This document shows positions 34,343 through 44,895 of a stretch of 64,000 bases of DNA, piece by piece. The DNA is from Lujinxingia litoralis (GTDB lineage: Bacteria; Myxococcota_A; Bradymonadia; Bradymonadales; Bradymonadaceae). Position numbers and translations under genes: made by a program. The notes under the pieces are model-generated. The model was not told the DNA's origin and made no database searches. It saw only the letters and a program-made list of their open reading frames with translations. Position 1 is the stretch's first letter. Every line of letters begins with the position of its first letter. The stretch is taken from assembly GCF_003260125.1 (NCBI RefSeq), contig NZ_QHKO01000004.1:186001-250000 (forward strand). The letters run 5' to 3'.

Positions 34343-34795
34343 ATGATCGACGCTTTCACCGCGATGACCGAACGCCTGCAGCCGGCGGCGCGCGCGCTCT
34401 TTCGGATGATGCTCAGCACCATCTTCATCGTCGCCGGGGCCAGTCACCTGGTCGATCCGGCCAAAACCGCCGCGCGCCTGGAGGGCTCCCCGCTGGGCTA
34501 TCTGGCCACCTCGCTCGCGCCGGCCGAGCCCCTGGTGGTGCTCAGCGGCGTGGCGCTCCTGGTGGGCGGGGTCGCGCTTCTGGTCGGCGTCTACACCCGG
34601 GCCGCGGCGCTGGGACTGCTGGCGCTGATCATCCCCATCACCATCACCGTGCAGATCGGCAACATGGCCGCGCTGGGGCCCCTCTTTAAAAACGTGGGGC
34701 TGGCCGGCGGCCTGATCTTCTTCATCACCCACGGCTCTGACGCCTTTGGCGTGGATGCCTGGCGCTCGGCCCGACGCGACTCCCGCGTGCACTGA
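34343..34795 (+). CDS. DoxX-family membrane protein
   Basis: 150 residues with four hydrophobic helices (MMLSTIFIVAGASHLV, VVLSGVALLVGGVALLVGVY, LGLLALIIPITITV, GLAGGLIFFITH). DoxX/DoxD proteins are linked to thiosulfate:quinone oxidoreductase or respiratory stress responses. GGAG lies nine bases before the ATG. Placed between the ArsR-rhodanese regulator and DsrE/SoxB-like genes, a role in moving electrons from sulfur compounds to quinone is plausible. Confidence 0.85.
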   Translation: MIDAFTAMTERLQPAARALFRMMLSTIFIVAGASHLVDPAKTAARLEGSPLGYLATSLAPAEPLVVLSGVALLVGGVALLVGVYTRAAALGLLALIIPITITVQIGNMAALGPLFKNVGLAGGLIFFITHGSDAFGVDAWRSARRDSRVH

Positions 34796-34849
34796 GCTTC
34801 CCGTGGCCCTTGTAGGCCTTGTTCTCTTCCCCCTTTTTTAGGAGACCCC

Positions 34850-35326
34850 ATGAAACGCTTTACCCCCTGGACCCTGCTGGCGTTGTTGATCGCCCTGGTG
34901 GGCACCACGGCCTGCGCCACCGGCCCCGAGGCGGCGCAGGCTGCCGAGTTGCCCGCCGAGACGGCCGTCGAGAGCCCGGCCCCAGCGCGCACGCTGCTGG
35001 CGGTGCGCACCGAGCGCCACCTGAAGGTCGCGCTGATGACCGCCCACGACCTCCTCGACGGCGAGGCGCTGCCCACCGAACGCGCCGACGTCATCGTCTG
35101 CGGCCCGGCCGTTGAATCGCTGGTCGCCGAGACCATGCCCGCCGACCTGGCGCACCAGATCGCCGGCCTGAGCGAGCGCGGCAGCCGCGTGGTCGCCTGC
35201 GGGCTCTCGCTGACCCAGCTTCAGGTCGACCCGGCCACCCTCCACCCGGCGGTGACCCGGGTCGACAACGCCTTTATCGAGATCTTCAAGCTCCAGCAGC
35301 AGGGATTTTTGAGCCTGGAGCTCTGA
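34850..35326 (+). CDS. DsrE-like lipoprotein
   Basis: 158 residues; signal peptide with lipobox LVGTTAC. The domain that follows resembles DsrE/DsrF sulfur-relay proteins: VALMTAHDLLDGEA, then VVACGLSLTQLQVDPATLHP with the expected Cys, then GFLSLEL. DsrE proteins carry sulfur as persulfide. Anchoring one in the envelope suits a periplasmic sulfur shuttle in this cluster. AGGAG lies before the ATG. Confidence 0.75.
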   Translation: MKRFTPWTLLALLIALVGTTACATGPEAAQAAELPAETAVESPAPARTLLAVRTERHLKVALMTAHDLLDGEALPTERADVIVCGPAVESLVAETMPADLAHQIAGLSERGSRVVACGLSLTQLQVDPATLHPAVTRVDNAFIEIFKLQQQGFLSLEL

Positions 35327-35359
35327 GCCCGCCTCCCTCCCCCACACACAGATGACGCG

Positions 35360-37000
35360 ATGCATACACTGTTGAAATACATGGCTCTGCCTCTCCTGAC
35401 CCTGAGCGCCGGCGGGCTTATTGCCGCCTGCGCCACCGGCGCCAACCCCTCCCTTGCCAGGCCCGGGGATGCCCGTGCCGATGAGCAGCTTCACGATTCC
35501 GACGCGCCCCACGAGCTCACCGTGCTCTTTGTGGCCGACCTCCACGCCCAGCTCTACGAGCACCCGGAGCTCTTCTGGCACGAGGGCCAGGAGGATCGCC
35601 TGGAGATGGCCGGCGGATTTGCCCGGGTGGCCGCGGCCATCGACGCGATCAAAGCCGAGAACCCCGGCCGGGTCCTGGTGCTCGACGGAGGCGACACCCT
35701 CCAGGGCGCGGGCGAAGCGGCCCTGACCCAGGGCGCCGCGGTGGTCCCGGCGCTCAACGCCTTAGGCCTCGACGCGGCGATTCCCGGCAACTGGGAGGTG
35801 GCCTACGGCCCGCAGGTCCTTAAGGATCGCGCCGCCGAGCTCGACTTCCCCCTCTTTGCCGCCAACCTGCGGGATGAGGCCTCCGGGGAGCGCCTCTTCG
35901 CCCCCTACATCATCCGCGAGGTCGGCGAGGTGAAGGTGGCCGTGATCGGCTACACCGACCCGGATGTGCCCTTTCGCCAGCCTCCGGCCTACAGCCGGGG
36001 CTTAAGCTACCAGGGCCCCGAAGAGCTCCCGGCGCTGATCGACGAAGTGCGCCAGGATCAGGGCGCCGACGTCGTGCTGCTCCTCTCCCACATCGGCCTG
36101 GCCAAAGCCGTGCAACTCACCGGGGAGTTGGAGGGCATCGACGTGCACCTCTCCAGCGACACCCACGAGCGCACCTACGAGCCCATCGTCGAAAAGAGCA
36201 CCTGGGTGGTGGAGCCCGGCGCCTTTGGCTCCTTTCTGGGCCGCCTGGACCTTAAGGTGCACCGCGGGCAGATCGTCGACAAACGCTGGGAGCTCATCGA
36301 GCTCACCGCCGAGGCCTACCCCGAAGATGCCGAGGTGCGGGCGCTGATCGACCAGGCCACCGCCCCGACCCGCGCGGAGCTCTCGCAGGTGATCGGCCAC
36401 ACCTCCGGGGTGCTGGCGCGCCATAACGTGATCGAGACCACCCTGGACAACCTCCTCTCCGACGCGCTCCGGGAGGCCACCGGCACCGAGATCGCCCTCT
36501 CCAACGGGTTTCGCTTTGGCAACCCGGTGCTCCCCGGCCCCATCGTCGAGGGGGACCTCTGGAAGTTCTACCCGGTGGTCACCGAGCTGAAGACCGGCCA
36601 GGTGAGCGGAGCCCAGATCCGCGCCTTCTGGGAGCGCGAGCTGGAAAACGTGTTTGCCCACAATCCCGCCGATCGCTTCGGGGGCTGGATTCCTCGCCCC
36701 TCCAATATGAGCGTGCGCTTTGAGGCCCGGGCCCCTCGCGGGGAGCGCGTCAAAGAGATCCGGGTGGGCGGGGAACTCCTGGACGACGAGCGCCTGTACA
36801 CGTTGACCGCCTGCGAGCGCGAGGGCGATGAGCCCCACATGCTCTGCCGCATTCCCAACGCCCAGAACACCCGCATCCACACCCTGGACGCGCACGACGC
36901 GGTGCGCCAGTACCTGCAAAAACACCCCGACGCGATGCGCCACTACGAAGATCGAGTCGTGGCCGAAGACCTGCCCCGCATCCTGCGCAGCCAGCTCTGA
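35360..37000 (+). CDS. SoxB-like metallophosphoesterase lipoprotein
   Basis: 546 residues; the signal peptide has lipobox LIAAC. The 5'-nucleotidase/SoxB fold is seen: DLHAQLYEHPE (metal Asp/His), LDGGDTLQGAG, GNWEVAYG, VVLLLSHIG, and SSDTHERTYEP. The Trp in GNWE and the GGDTLQG context are closer to SoxB (GHWE, GGDTWQG) than to nucleotidases (GNHE). SoxB hydrolyses the sulfate from carrier-bound thiosulfate. Here the GHTH-type metal motif is SDTH, so activity may differ. No SoxA, X, Y or Z gene is nearby. It closes the sulfur cluster. Confidence 0.82.
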   Translation: MHTLLKYMALPLLTLSAGGLIAACATGANPSLARPGDARADEQLHDSDAPHELTVLFVADLHAQLYEHPELFWHEGQEDRLEMAGGFARVAAAIDAIKAENPGRVLVLDGGDTLQGAGEAALTQGAAVVPALNALGLDAAIPGNWEVAYGPQVLKDRAAELDFPLFAANLRDEASGERLFAPYIIREVGEVKVAVIGYTDPDVPFRQPPAYSRGLSYQGPEELPALIDEVRQDQGADVVLLLSHIGLAKAVQLTGELEGIDVHLSSDTHERTYEPIVEKSTWVVEPGAFGSFLGRLDLKVHRGQIVDKRWELIELTAEAYPEDAEVRALIDQATAPTRAELSQVIGHTSGVLARHNVIETTLDNLLSDALREATGTEIALSNGFRFGNPVLPGPIVEGDLWKFYPVVTELKTGQVSGAQIRAFWERELENVFAHNPADRFGGWIPRPSNMSVRFEARAPRGERVKEIRVGGELLDDERLYTLTACEREGDEPHMLCRIPNAQNTRIHTLDAHDAVRQYLQKHPDAMRHYEDRVVAEDLPRILRSQL

Positions 37001-37020
37001 GAGAGGCGCGCAGTACCGCC

Positions 37021-37653
37021 TCAGATCAGGCGCCGCCCCAGCACATCGTAGGCGCACACCGCGCGCTCACGGGCCTGGCTCCCCGGGTAGTGCTCGGCAA
37101 AGAGCGTCCAGATCATCTCATCGCAGAGGTTGCCCTGCGCGTCGCGCTTGCGCCCGCGCAGGGTGGCCTCGTGTTCAAAGCCCAGTTTTCGGGGGATGCA
37201 GGCGCTGGGCGTGTTGCGCGGATCGCAGCGGATCTCCACGCGCCCGACCCCTTCCACCTCAAAGGCCACCCGCACCAGCGCGGCGGCCACCTCGGTGGCC
37301 AGGCCGCGCCGGCAGAAGTCGCGGTGCACCCAGTAGGCCACCTCGCGCGCGCCGGGGCCCTGGCGTGTCTGCAGGCCACAGGCCCCGATGATGCGGGTCT
37401 GGTCGGGGGTGAAAAGCCCGAACACAAAGTCGCGCCCCGCATCAAACGCGCTGCGCAGCTGGCGCAGACGTTCGATCTTCTCGTTGAGGTCGCGGGGCTC
37501 GTGCCGCGTCCAAGAGAGCCAGGGGCGCAGGTGCTCCAGGTTATCGTCGACCGCCTCCTGAAAGAGGAGGGCGTCCTCGGGGTTCAGGCAGCGCACCATC
37601 AGACGCTCGGTGCGGATCTGGTAGGCTGGCCCGCGTCGCTCGGAGAGAGTCAT
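37021..37653 (-). CDS. RimJ/RimL-type GNAT N-acetyltransferase
   Basis: 210 residues from the ATG at 37653; a GTG two codons upstream is an alternative. Motifs are IRTERLMVRCLNPEDALLF, GARE-VAYWVHRDFCRRGLATE (acetyl-CoA loop RRGLA), and NTPSACIPRKLGFEHEATLRG, as in ribosomal-protein and other N-acetyltransferases. Substrate unknown. It is convergent with the SoxB-like gene. Confidence 0.87.
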   Translation of the reverse strand: MTLSERRGPAYQIRTERLMVRCLNPEDALLFQEAVDDNLEHLRPWLSWTRHEPRDLNEKIERLRQLRSAFDAGRDFVFGLFTPDQTRIIGACGLQTRQGPGAREVAYWVHRDFCRRGLATEVAAALVRVAFEVEGVGRVEIRCDPRNTPSACIPRKLGFEHEATLRGRKRDAQGNLCDEMIWTLFAEHYPGSQARERAVCAYDVLGRRLI

Positions 37654-37738
37654 AGGCACACCACGGCTTAAAGAGGGGGGAATCCCACAGTCTGCCCTAT
37701 GAATCTAAGAGCGCTCGGACGAGCTCAAAACAGCGCGC

Positions 37739-38731
37739 TCAGCCGGCCTGCGCGCGCGCAGCCCGATAGGCGGCCTCAAACTCGGCCACGATCTCGGCCA
37801 CCGGACGCACCCGATCGATGGCGTCGACACTCTTTCCGGCCTGCCAGTAGTCGTTGTACCCGCCGTCCCGGGTGGCGCCCCGCCCCAGCGACCAGACCGA
37901 ACGGGCCGCATAAAACCCGCGCATCCAGTGCTTAAAGCGCGGATGCTGCAGCATCCGGCGCGCCAGGGGTCCCACCTCGGTGCCCACCCGCTCCACAAAG
38001 GGAGTGCGGATCACCGAGACCGGCACCCCGGAGATGCGTCGGGTCAGCACGATGTCGTCTTTGCCCGCCTTGACGATGGCCTGCTTGTAGTCGGCGTGGG
38101 CGCTGCACTCTTCGGTGGCGATAAAGCGGGTGCCCAGCTGCACCGCTTCGTAACCCCGGTCCAGCGCCTCGACAAAGCCCCGGGGTCCTCCCACCCCGCC
38201 GGCCATCACCAGGGGGACGCCCAGGTCATGGAGCTCCTCAAAGAGCTCTTCGCCCCCCTTCGCCCCGGCATGGCCGCCGGCCCGGCCGTTGACACAGATC
38301 AGCCCGTCCACATCGCTCTCCAGCGCCTTGAGCGCCCACTTGCGCTCGGTCACGTCGTGGTAGACCACCCCGCCCACCGCGTGCACCTTCTCGACCACCC
38401 AGTCCGGGTTGCCCAGCGCCGTCACAAAGAAGCGCACCCCCTCCTCCAGCGCGATGTCGACCCACTTGCGCATGCGGTCTTCGTAGACCTTGGAGGACTT
38501 CTCCACCAGCGCGTTAAAGCCCAGCGCCCCGCCCTGATTCTGGCTCTGCATCTGGCGCAGCGACGTGCGCAGATCCAGGCGATGTGCAAACACAATCGAG
38601 AGCGGCTGCACCACCCCCACCGCCCCGGCGCCCACTACCGCGCCCACCAGCTCGGGGTTGGAACAGGGGTACATCGCCCCGCAGATCATCGGCACCCGCG
38701 CGCCGGTATGGGCTAAAAATCGCTCACTCAT
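37739..38731 (-). CDS. Nitronate monooxygenase / NPD-family FMN enzyme
   Basis: 330 residues from ATG 38731, with GAGGAG upstream. It has a TIM-barrel FMN fold: MICGAMYPCSNPELVGAVVGAGAVG, DGLICVNGRAGGHAG, PLVMAGGVGGPRGFVEALDRG, and VQLGTRFIATEEC. These match 2-nitropropane dioxygenase-like proteins, which include nitronate monooxygenases and FabK-type enoyl reductases. The VNGRAGGHAG segment is of the nitronate monooxygenase kind. Physiological substrate unknown. Confidence 0.85.
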   Translation of the reverse strand: MSERFLAHTGARVPMICGAMYPCSNPELVGAVVGAGAVGVVQPLSIVFAHRLDLRTSLRQMQSQNQGGALGFNALVEKSSKVYEDRMRKWVDIALEEGVRFFVTALGNPDWVVEKVHAVGGVVYHDVTERKWALKALESDVDGLICVNGRAGGHAGAKGGEELFEELHDLGVPLVMAGGVGGPRGFVEALDRGYEAVQLGTRFIATEECSAHADYKQAIVKAGKDDIVLTRRISGVPVSVIRTPFVERVGTEVGPLARRMLQHPRFKHWMRGFYAARSVWSLGRGATRDGGYNDYWQAGKSVDAIDRVRPVAEIVAEFEAAYRAARAQAG

Positions 38732-38780
38732 CGTACTCTCCTCGGACCCTGCGCCATCGTCCGACACGGACGACGGCCAT

Positions 38781-38812
38781 AAAAAAGCCGCGCCCGCTTC
38801 GGCGGGCGCGGC
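38781..38812 (-). terminator. Rho-independent terminator of the PDADT-linker lipoprotein gene
   Basis: An 11-base-pair GC stem (38787-38797 and 38802-38812) is followed on the minus strand by six T (38781-38786). It lies 60-90 bases after the lipoprotein stop codon. Confidence 0.92.
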
Positions 38813-38868
38813 AATGAATCTAGGCCAGCCGGGCGCGTTGGACCAGCGCCCGCCAACCCTACTCGCCA

Positions 38869-40368
38869 TCAGGGCAAGGGCGACCCTGCCTGCACGGTGT
38901 CTACCACGGTCACGCCGGTGGCCGGATCGAAGTCAAAGGGCCGCCAGAAATCGAGGTACTGAAGGAGCCGAGTCTGCACATGCGCCTCCACCCCGCGCTG
39001 GTAGAGTTTGGCCGTGGCCAGCGACGGGCCGTAGCCGTTGTCACTGTAGTACTCAACCCCCACCCGATAACTAAAGCCCGGCAGCGCGAACTCCTGGCTG
39101 ATCATCTCACCGGTCACCCCGTAAAGATCGTCGATGACCAGCTCGGCATTCCCGGTATGCCAGACCGTCGCTGCCGACCTCCAGTACACACACCACCCAT
39201 CGGTGGTATTGAACTCACCATCGGGGTGACACAGGTGCAGGTCCATATCCGTGCCGTTCCCCTCCGAGGGATTGGGCACCTGAGCGTTGGACCAGGTCAC
39301 CGTGACCACGGCATCGTTGTCGCCAAACGCGCTTTCAATCACCGCCACCGGCAACATCTCCGGAGCACAGTCCTGGCCGAGCTGCTCATCACGGAGTTTC
39401 AGCCCGATCACATAGTCCCCCGGCGCGTCCAAGCGCACCCGGGTGGGGGCCTCATCGCTGCGATCGTAGAACACTGGCGAGGTTGCCCCGACCGGGGTCT
39501 CCACCACATACCACTGGGCGCTAAAGCGCGCCGGGACGTAGGTGCCCGCCACACTCAAATCGAAGAGCCCGCCGGTGGCCTCGCCCGGGTTGGCCGGCCC
39601 CACCGCCGTGAAGCTGGGGGCGGCCTGGGGCGTGACCACCGGGCACTCGGGTGAGTAATCCATGCGCTCGCCGGTCAGCCCGAAGCGAAACTCCCCGGGG
39701 CCATCCACAACGCCCACCACCAGCTCCCCATCCAGATCCACCTCCTGAGGATCGAAGGTCAGCGTGAAGTTCAGCGTTCGCCCCTCTTCAATCGGTGCCG
39801 GCCACCCGCTCACACTGCCCAGTGCCAGGGTGTAGGCGTCGCCAACGACCTCCAGCGAATTGACGCGCGTGGGTGCCGCGCCCTCACAGAGTCGCAGCTC
39901 AAAGCTCAGGGTCGTCGCTTCGTTCTGCGCTCCAAAGTCGAAGTCCTCGCCAGCCGGAGCCCCACCAGCCCAGAGCTCCACGCAGGTCCCGGGCATCTCG
40001 ACATCGGGCTCATCGGCGTCGGGTGTGTCTGCATCCGGCGTGTCTGCATCCGGCGTGTCTGCATCCGGAGTGTCCGCGTCCGGCGTATCCGCGTCCGGCG
40101 TATCTACGTCCGGAATGTCCGCATCCGGCGTGTCTGCATCCGGCGTGTCCGCATCCGGTGTGTCTGCATCCGGCGTGTCCGCGTCCGGTGCGTCCGCATC
40201 GAGGACATCGCCATCGACCTCATCACCAACATCGCCGGCGTCATCCTCCACCGACACATCGTCGTTAAGATCCCAGTCGTCGGGGCCCCGGCGATTCCTG
40301 GAATCATCGCTGCACGCCGCCGTCATCAGAGAGACCACCAGCACGATCACACATTGCTTTCTCAACAT
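38869..40368 (-). CDS. Lipoprotein with PDADT repeat linker
   Basis: 499 residues from ATG 40368; GAGGAG is six bases upstream. The signal peptide ends LMTAAC, a lipobox. An acidic linker of about 15 PDADT-type pentapeptides (15-bp repeats at about 40014-40203) precedes a secreted domain with beta-strand patterns. Part of it (DNDAVVTVTWSNAQVPNPSE, then DMDLHLCHPDGEFN) has Asp-rich loops that could bind calcium. It follows the Cys-rich lipoprotein gene with the ribosome-binding site adjoining that gene's stop, so both are one operon. Function unknown. Confidence 0.75.
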   Translation of the reverse strand: MLRKQCVIVLVVSLMTAACSDDSRNRRGPDDWDLNDDVSVEDDAGDVGDEVDGDVLDADAPDADTPDADTPDADTPDADTPDADIPDVDTPDADTPDADTPDADTPDADTPDADTPDADEPDVEMPGTCVELWAGGAPAGEDFDFGAQNEATTLSFELRLCEGAAPTRVNSLEVVGDAYTLALGSVSGWPAPIEEGRTLNFTLTFDPQEVDLDGELVVGVVDGPGEFRFGLTGERMDYSPECPVVTPQAAPSFTAVGPANPGEATGGLFDLSVAGTYVPARFSAQWYVVETPVGATSPVFYDRSDEAPTRVRLDAPGDYVIGLKLRDEQLGQDCAPEMLPVAVIESAFGDNDAVVTVTWSNAQVPNPSEGNGTDMDLHLCHPDGEFNTTDGWCVYWRSAATVWHTGNAELVIDDLYGVTGEMISQEFALPGFSYRVGVEYYSDNGYGPSLATAKLYQRGVEAHVQTRLLQYLDFWRPFDFDPATGVTVVDTVQAGSPLP

Positions 40369-40378
40369 GATCATCTCC

Positions 40379-40970
40379 TCAGAGTTGGAGGCAGAGGCCG
40401 CCAAAGCAGAAGCTGCCGTTGGCGCATCGCTCATCAAAGCCATCGGTACAGCCCTCGCACAGGCCGGCAGCGCCGCAGGCAGGTCAGTTCCGGGTGACAG
40501 GGAACCTCGTCGCAGGTCGTGATCGACGTCTCGCACTGCAGCGTCTGCGGGTTGCATACCTGTCCCACACCGCAGGCCCCCGGATCGTCGGGGTCGCAGG
40601 TCGGAGGGTCGGGCTCCCCGGCGTACTGCTCGCCATCGCTGCCTGTCGCTTCGCGGCAGACTCCCGCCTGGCAGACCTCTGCTGCGGCACAATCGCTGAC
40701 GGTTTCGCACTCCAGCGTGGCCACACACTGACCGGCCGCATCACAGGTGGCGCCGCCGGGGCAATGCGCATCGAGCGCGCAGGGCGCGCAGGCACAGAGA
40801 GCCTGGTTGAAATACGGCGTCGGCGCCTGGCAGCTCGTGGCTGCGCAGGTCACCGCGGCCTGCGAGAGCTGCCCGACGTTTGCGTCGTCGGCAGCATCCG
40901 AACATCCGGTGAGCGCGACCAGCGCGAACGCCGCGCCCACCCCCCCCTGGCGAATCCAGTTCATCATCAT
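40379..40970 (-). CDS. Cys-rich lipoprotein with apparent frameshift near the 3' end
   Basis: From ATG 40970 the frame gives a signal peptide with lipobox LVALTGC and a Cys-rich chain (CAATSCQAP, CACAPCALDAHCPGG, CDEVPCHPELTC), but it stops at 40434 with an unlike tail (LRRCRPVRGLYRWL). Shifting by one base between about 40436 and 40484 restores a Cys-rich ending, CEGCTDGFDERCANGSFCFG, then GLCLQL and a stop at 40379-40381. That stop lies just before the GAGGAG of the next lipoprotein. The full span is one base more than a multiple of three, as expected for an extra base. Sequencing error, true mutation or programmed shift are all possible. Confidence 0.7.
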
Positions 40971-41290
40971 AGCGATCACTCGTCTGCTGGCGCGTTGGCG
41001 CGCGATCATGGAGGGGCGTACCAGGCCGCTCCGGCGACACACCTGCGCACACATCGTTGTATTCTTGCTTCTGTTAAATCTGCACTAAGGGTTGCTCAAG
41101 CGCAGCAAAAAACAACACCGGCCCGCTCGCCAGTCCGCTGCCCTATGCCAGGGGCGTACGACTTGAACCTGCAGAGAGCGCGTGGAAGGATGCCGCAAGC
41201 GGTGCCGCCGCAGACGAAGGCGCACCCCGGGTATTCAAAGTTTGCCAGATTTTTTTCGCCCCACTCCCCGCTCCGCCCCTGAGAACTCCC

Positions 41291-42163
41291 ATGACCGAAG
41301 TCCTCCAACAACTCGTCGATCTGCTGGCGCTTGAGCGCATCGAAGTCAACCTCTTCCGCGGCCGCTCCCAGGATCTGGGCTGGGGTCAGGTCTTTGGCGG
41401 ACAGGTGCTCGGGCAGGCGCTCTCGGCCGCGATTCAGACCGTGCCCGAAGATCGCTTCGTGCACTCCCTGCACGGCTATTTTTTGTTGCTGGGCGACGTC
41501 AACACCCCGATCGTCTACGACGTCGAGCGCATCCGTGACGGCGGCAGCTTCACCACTCGCCGCGTGGTCGCCATTCAGCAGGGACGCCCGATCTTCAGCA
41601 TGTCGGCTTCCTTTCAGAAGGCTCAGCCGGGCTACGATCACCAGGACGAGATGCCGCAGGTCAAAGGCCCCGAGGGGCTCCTCTCCCAGGTGGAGCTCTC
41701 CCGGCGCATCGCCGAGCAGATCCCCGCGCCGCTACGCGAGCGCTTCACCGCGGAGAGCCCCATCGAGATCCGCCCGGTGCGCCCGATGAATTACCTCAAA
41801 CCCACCATCCGCGAGCCGGAGAGCGCCGCCTGGTATCGCTCCGCCGGCACGCTCCCGGAGACCCCGGGCATTCATCAGTCGATGGCGGCGTACGCCTCGG
41901 ACTTTAACTTTTTGGCCACCGCCATGTACCCCCACGGCGTCTCCTGGCTGATGCCCTCCATGCAGGTCGCCAGCCTGGATCACGCCATGTGGTTCCACCG
42001 CCCCTTCCGCTTCGACGACTGGCTCCTGCACATCGTGGAGAGCCCCTCGGCCAGCGGCGGTCGCGGGCTGGTGCGCGGGCGCATGTTCAACCAGCAGGGG
42101 GAGCTGGTCGCGTCCACGGCCCAGGAGGGACTGATGCGCCCCCGACGCAAAAAGTCCTCCTGA
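41291..42163 (+). CDS. tesB: Acyl-CoA thioesterase II
   Basis: 290 residues in the double hot-dog fold of TesB, which hydrolyses medium- and long-chain acyl-CoA. Landmarks are FRGRSQDLGWGQVFGGQVLGQAL, HSLHGYFLLLGD, and the second half with NYLKPTIREPESAAWYRS and SLDHAMWFHRPFRFDDWLL, which holds the conserved Asp. A weak ribosome-binding site lies before ATG 41291. It is convergent with the ABC-F gene, 12 bases apart, and shares no operon with the other fatty-acid genes. Confidence 0.95.
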   Translation: MTEVLQQLVDLLALERIEVNLFRGRSQDLGWGQVFGGQVLGQALSAAIQTVPEDRFVHSLHGYFLLLGDVNTPIVYDVERIRDGGSFTTRRVVAIQQGRPIFSMSASFQKAQPGYDHQDEMPQVKGPEGLLSQVELSRRIAEQIPAPLRERFTAESPIEIRPVRPMNYLKPTIREPESAAWYRSAGTLPETPGIHQSMAAYASDFNFLATAMYPHGVSWLMPSMQVASLDHAMWFHRPFRFDDWLLHIVESPSASGGRGLVRGRMFNQQGELVASTAQEGLMRPRRKKSS

Positions 42164-42175
42164 GCTCGGCCAGGC

Positions 42176-43813
<1,638 letters not shown>

Positions 43814-44096
43814 CTGAGACTCCTGCGAGTAAAAAAGACGATTGGCGCGGCCCTCCTAACACCAACGCCGCACAAAAACCACCGTCGGACGTCTCCCTTT
43901 GTTCCGGCCCCCGACGTCAAACGCCTTCCCGGCGCCCCAGAAAGCAAATCTCCGAGTGCTCCTCGCCACGGCCCCCCGGACACGCTTCGCCACTTTTCCG
44001 GGGAGGTAGCCCTGCCCATCAGACACTCCCCGACCTTTTTAATGAGGTGAGCCTACATCGCGCGCACGGGGGCTCGCCAGGGAGCCCCCTGATGCC

Positions 44097-44786
44097 TCAG
44101 CGTCGATCGCCCATCAAGCCGGCGCGCCAGGCCCAGTACACCAGCTGCAGCACCGCCCCAACCGCCGCCGCCACATAGGTCGCGGCCGCCGCGCTCAACA
44201 CCGTATTAACACCCCGGGCTTCCTCCCCGCTGACAAAGCCCTGCGCTTCGAGCACCCGCTTTGCACGCGCCGAGGCATCAAACTCCACCGGAAGCGTCAC
44301 CAGGGTAAAGGCCACCGCGCCCCCGAAGAGCACCACCCCGACCGTGGCCAACCCGCTCAGCCCGATGACGATGCCGGCGATGGTGATCCACAGCCCCAGG
44401 TTGGTCCCGATGTTGGCCACCGGCACCATTTTCTGGCGCAGCTTCATCATCGCGTAGCCCTCTTTATGCTGAATGGCATGACCGACCTCGTGCGCCGCGA
44501 TGCCGGCGGCGGCCACCGAGCGCCCGTTGTAGATATCGGGGCTTAGTCGCAACATTTTGGCCGTGGGATCGTAGTGGTCGGAGAGCATCCCCTGGACCGG
44601 TTCAATGCCCACATCGCGAATGCCCTGCGCATCCAGAATCGCCTGCGCGATCTGACGACCGGTCATCCCGCGGCTGGTGGGCACGCGGCTCCACTTCTTA
44701 AACGCGGAATTCACCCACACCTGAGCCACCATGCTCAGCACGCCGCCAACCCCCAGCACCAGCAGATAAACGGGATCAAAAATCAT
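44097..44786 (-). CDS. YugP-like membrane zinc metallopeptidase
   Basis: 229 residues from ATG 44786, seven bases after GGAGG. An N-terminal helix (PVYLLVLGVGGVLSMVAQVWV), the zinc motif AAHEVGHAIQH (His-Glu-x-x-His), and two or three further hydrophobic helices (LWITIAGIVIGLSGLATVGVV, VAFTLVTLPVEFDASARAKR) match the zinc metallopeptidase family represented by B. subtilis YugP. The substrate is unknown; membrane-protein quality control is likely. Confidence 0.9.
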   Translation of the reverse strand: MIFDPVYLLVLGVGGVLSMVAQVWVNSAFKKWSRVPTSRGMTGRQIAQAILDAQGIRDVGIEPVQGMLSDHYDPTAKMLRLSPDIYNGRSVAAAGIAAHEVGHAIQHKEGYAMMKLRQKMVPVANIGTNLGLWITIAGIVIGLSGLATVGVVLFGGAVAFTLVTLPVEFDASARAKRVLEAQGFVSGEEARGVNTVLSAAAATYVAAAVGAVLQLVYWAWRAGLMGDRR

Positions 44787-44895
44787 GGTACGGCCTCCGA
44801 TACAAAAGGCCGGCACACGGGTGCCGACCTCGTTGGGTCCTTCGTGTCGGGGCTGAACGTATACACAGCCCCTGCCGGGTCAATAGCTTAAAACA

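Noticed and set aside
41096..41641. 181-codon frame antisense to tesB
   Set aside because: It overlaps the well-supported tesB gene and shows no family features.
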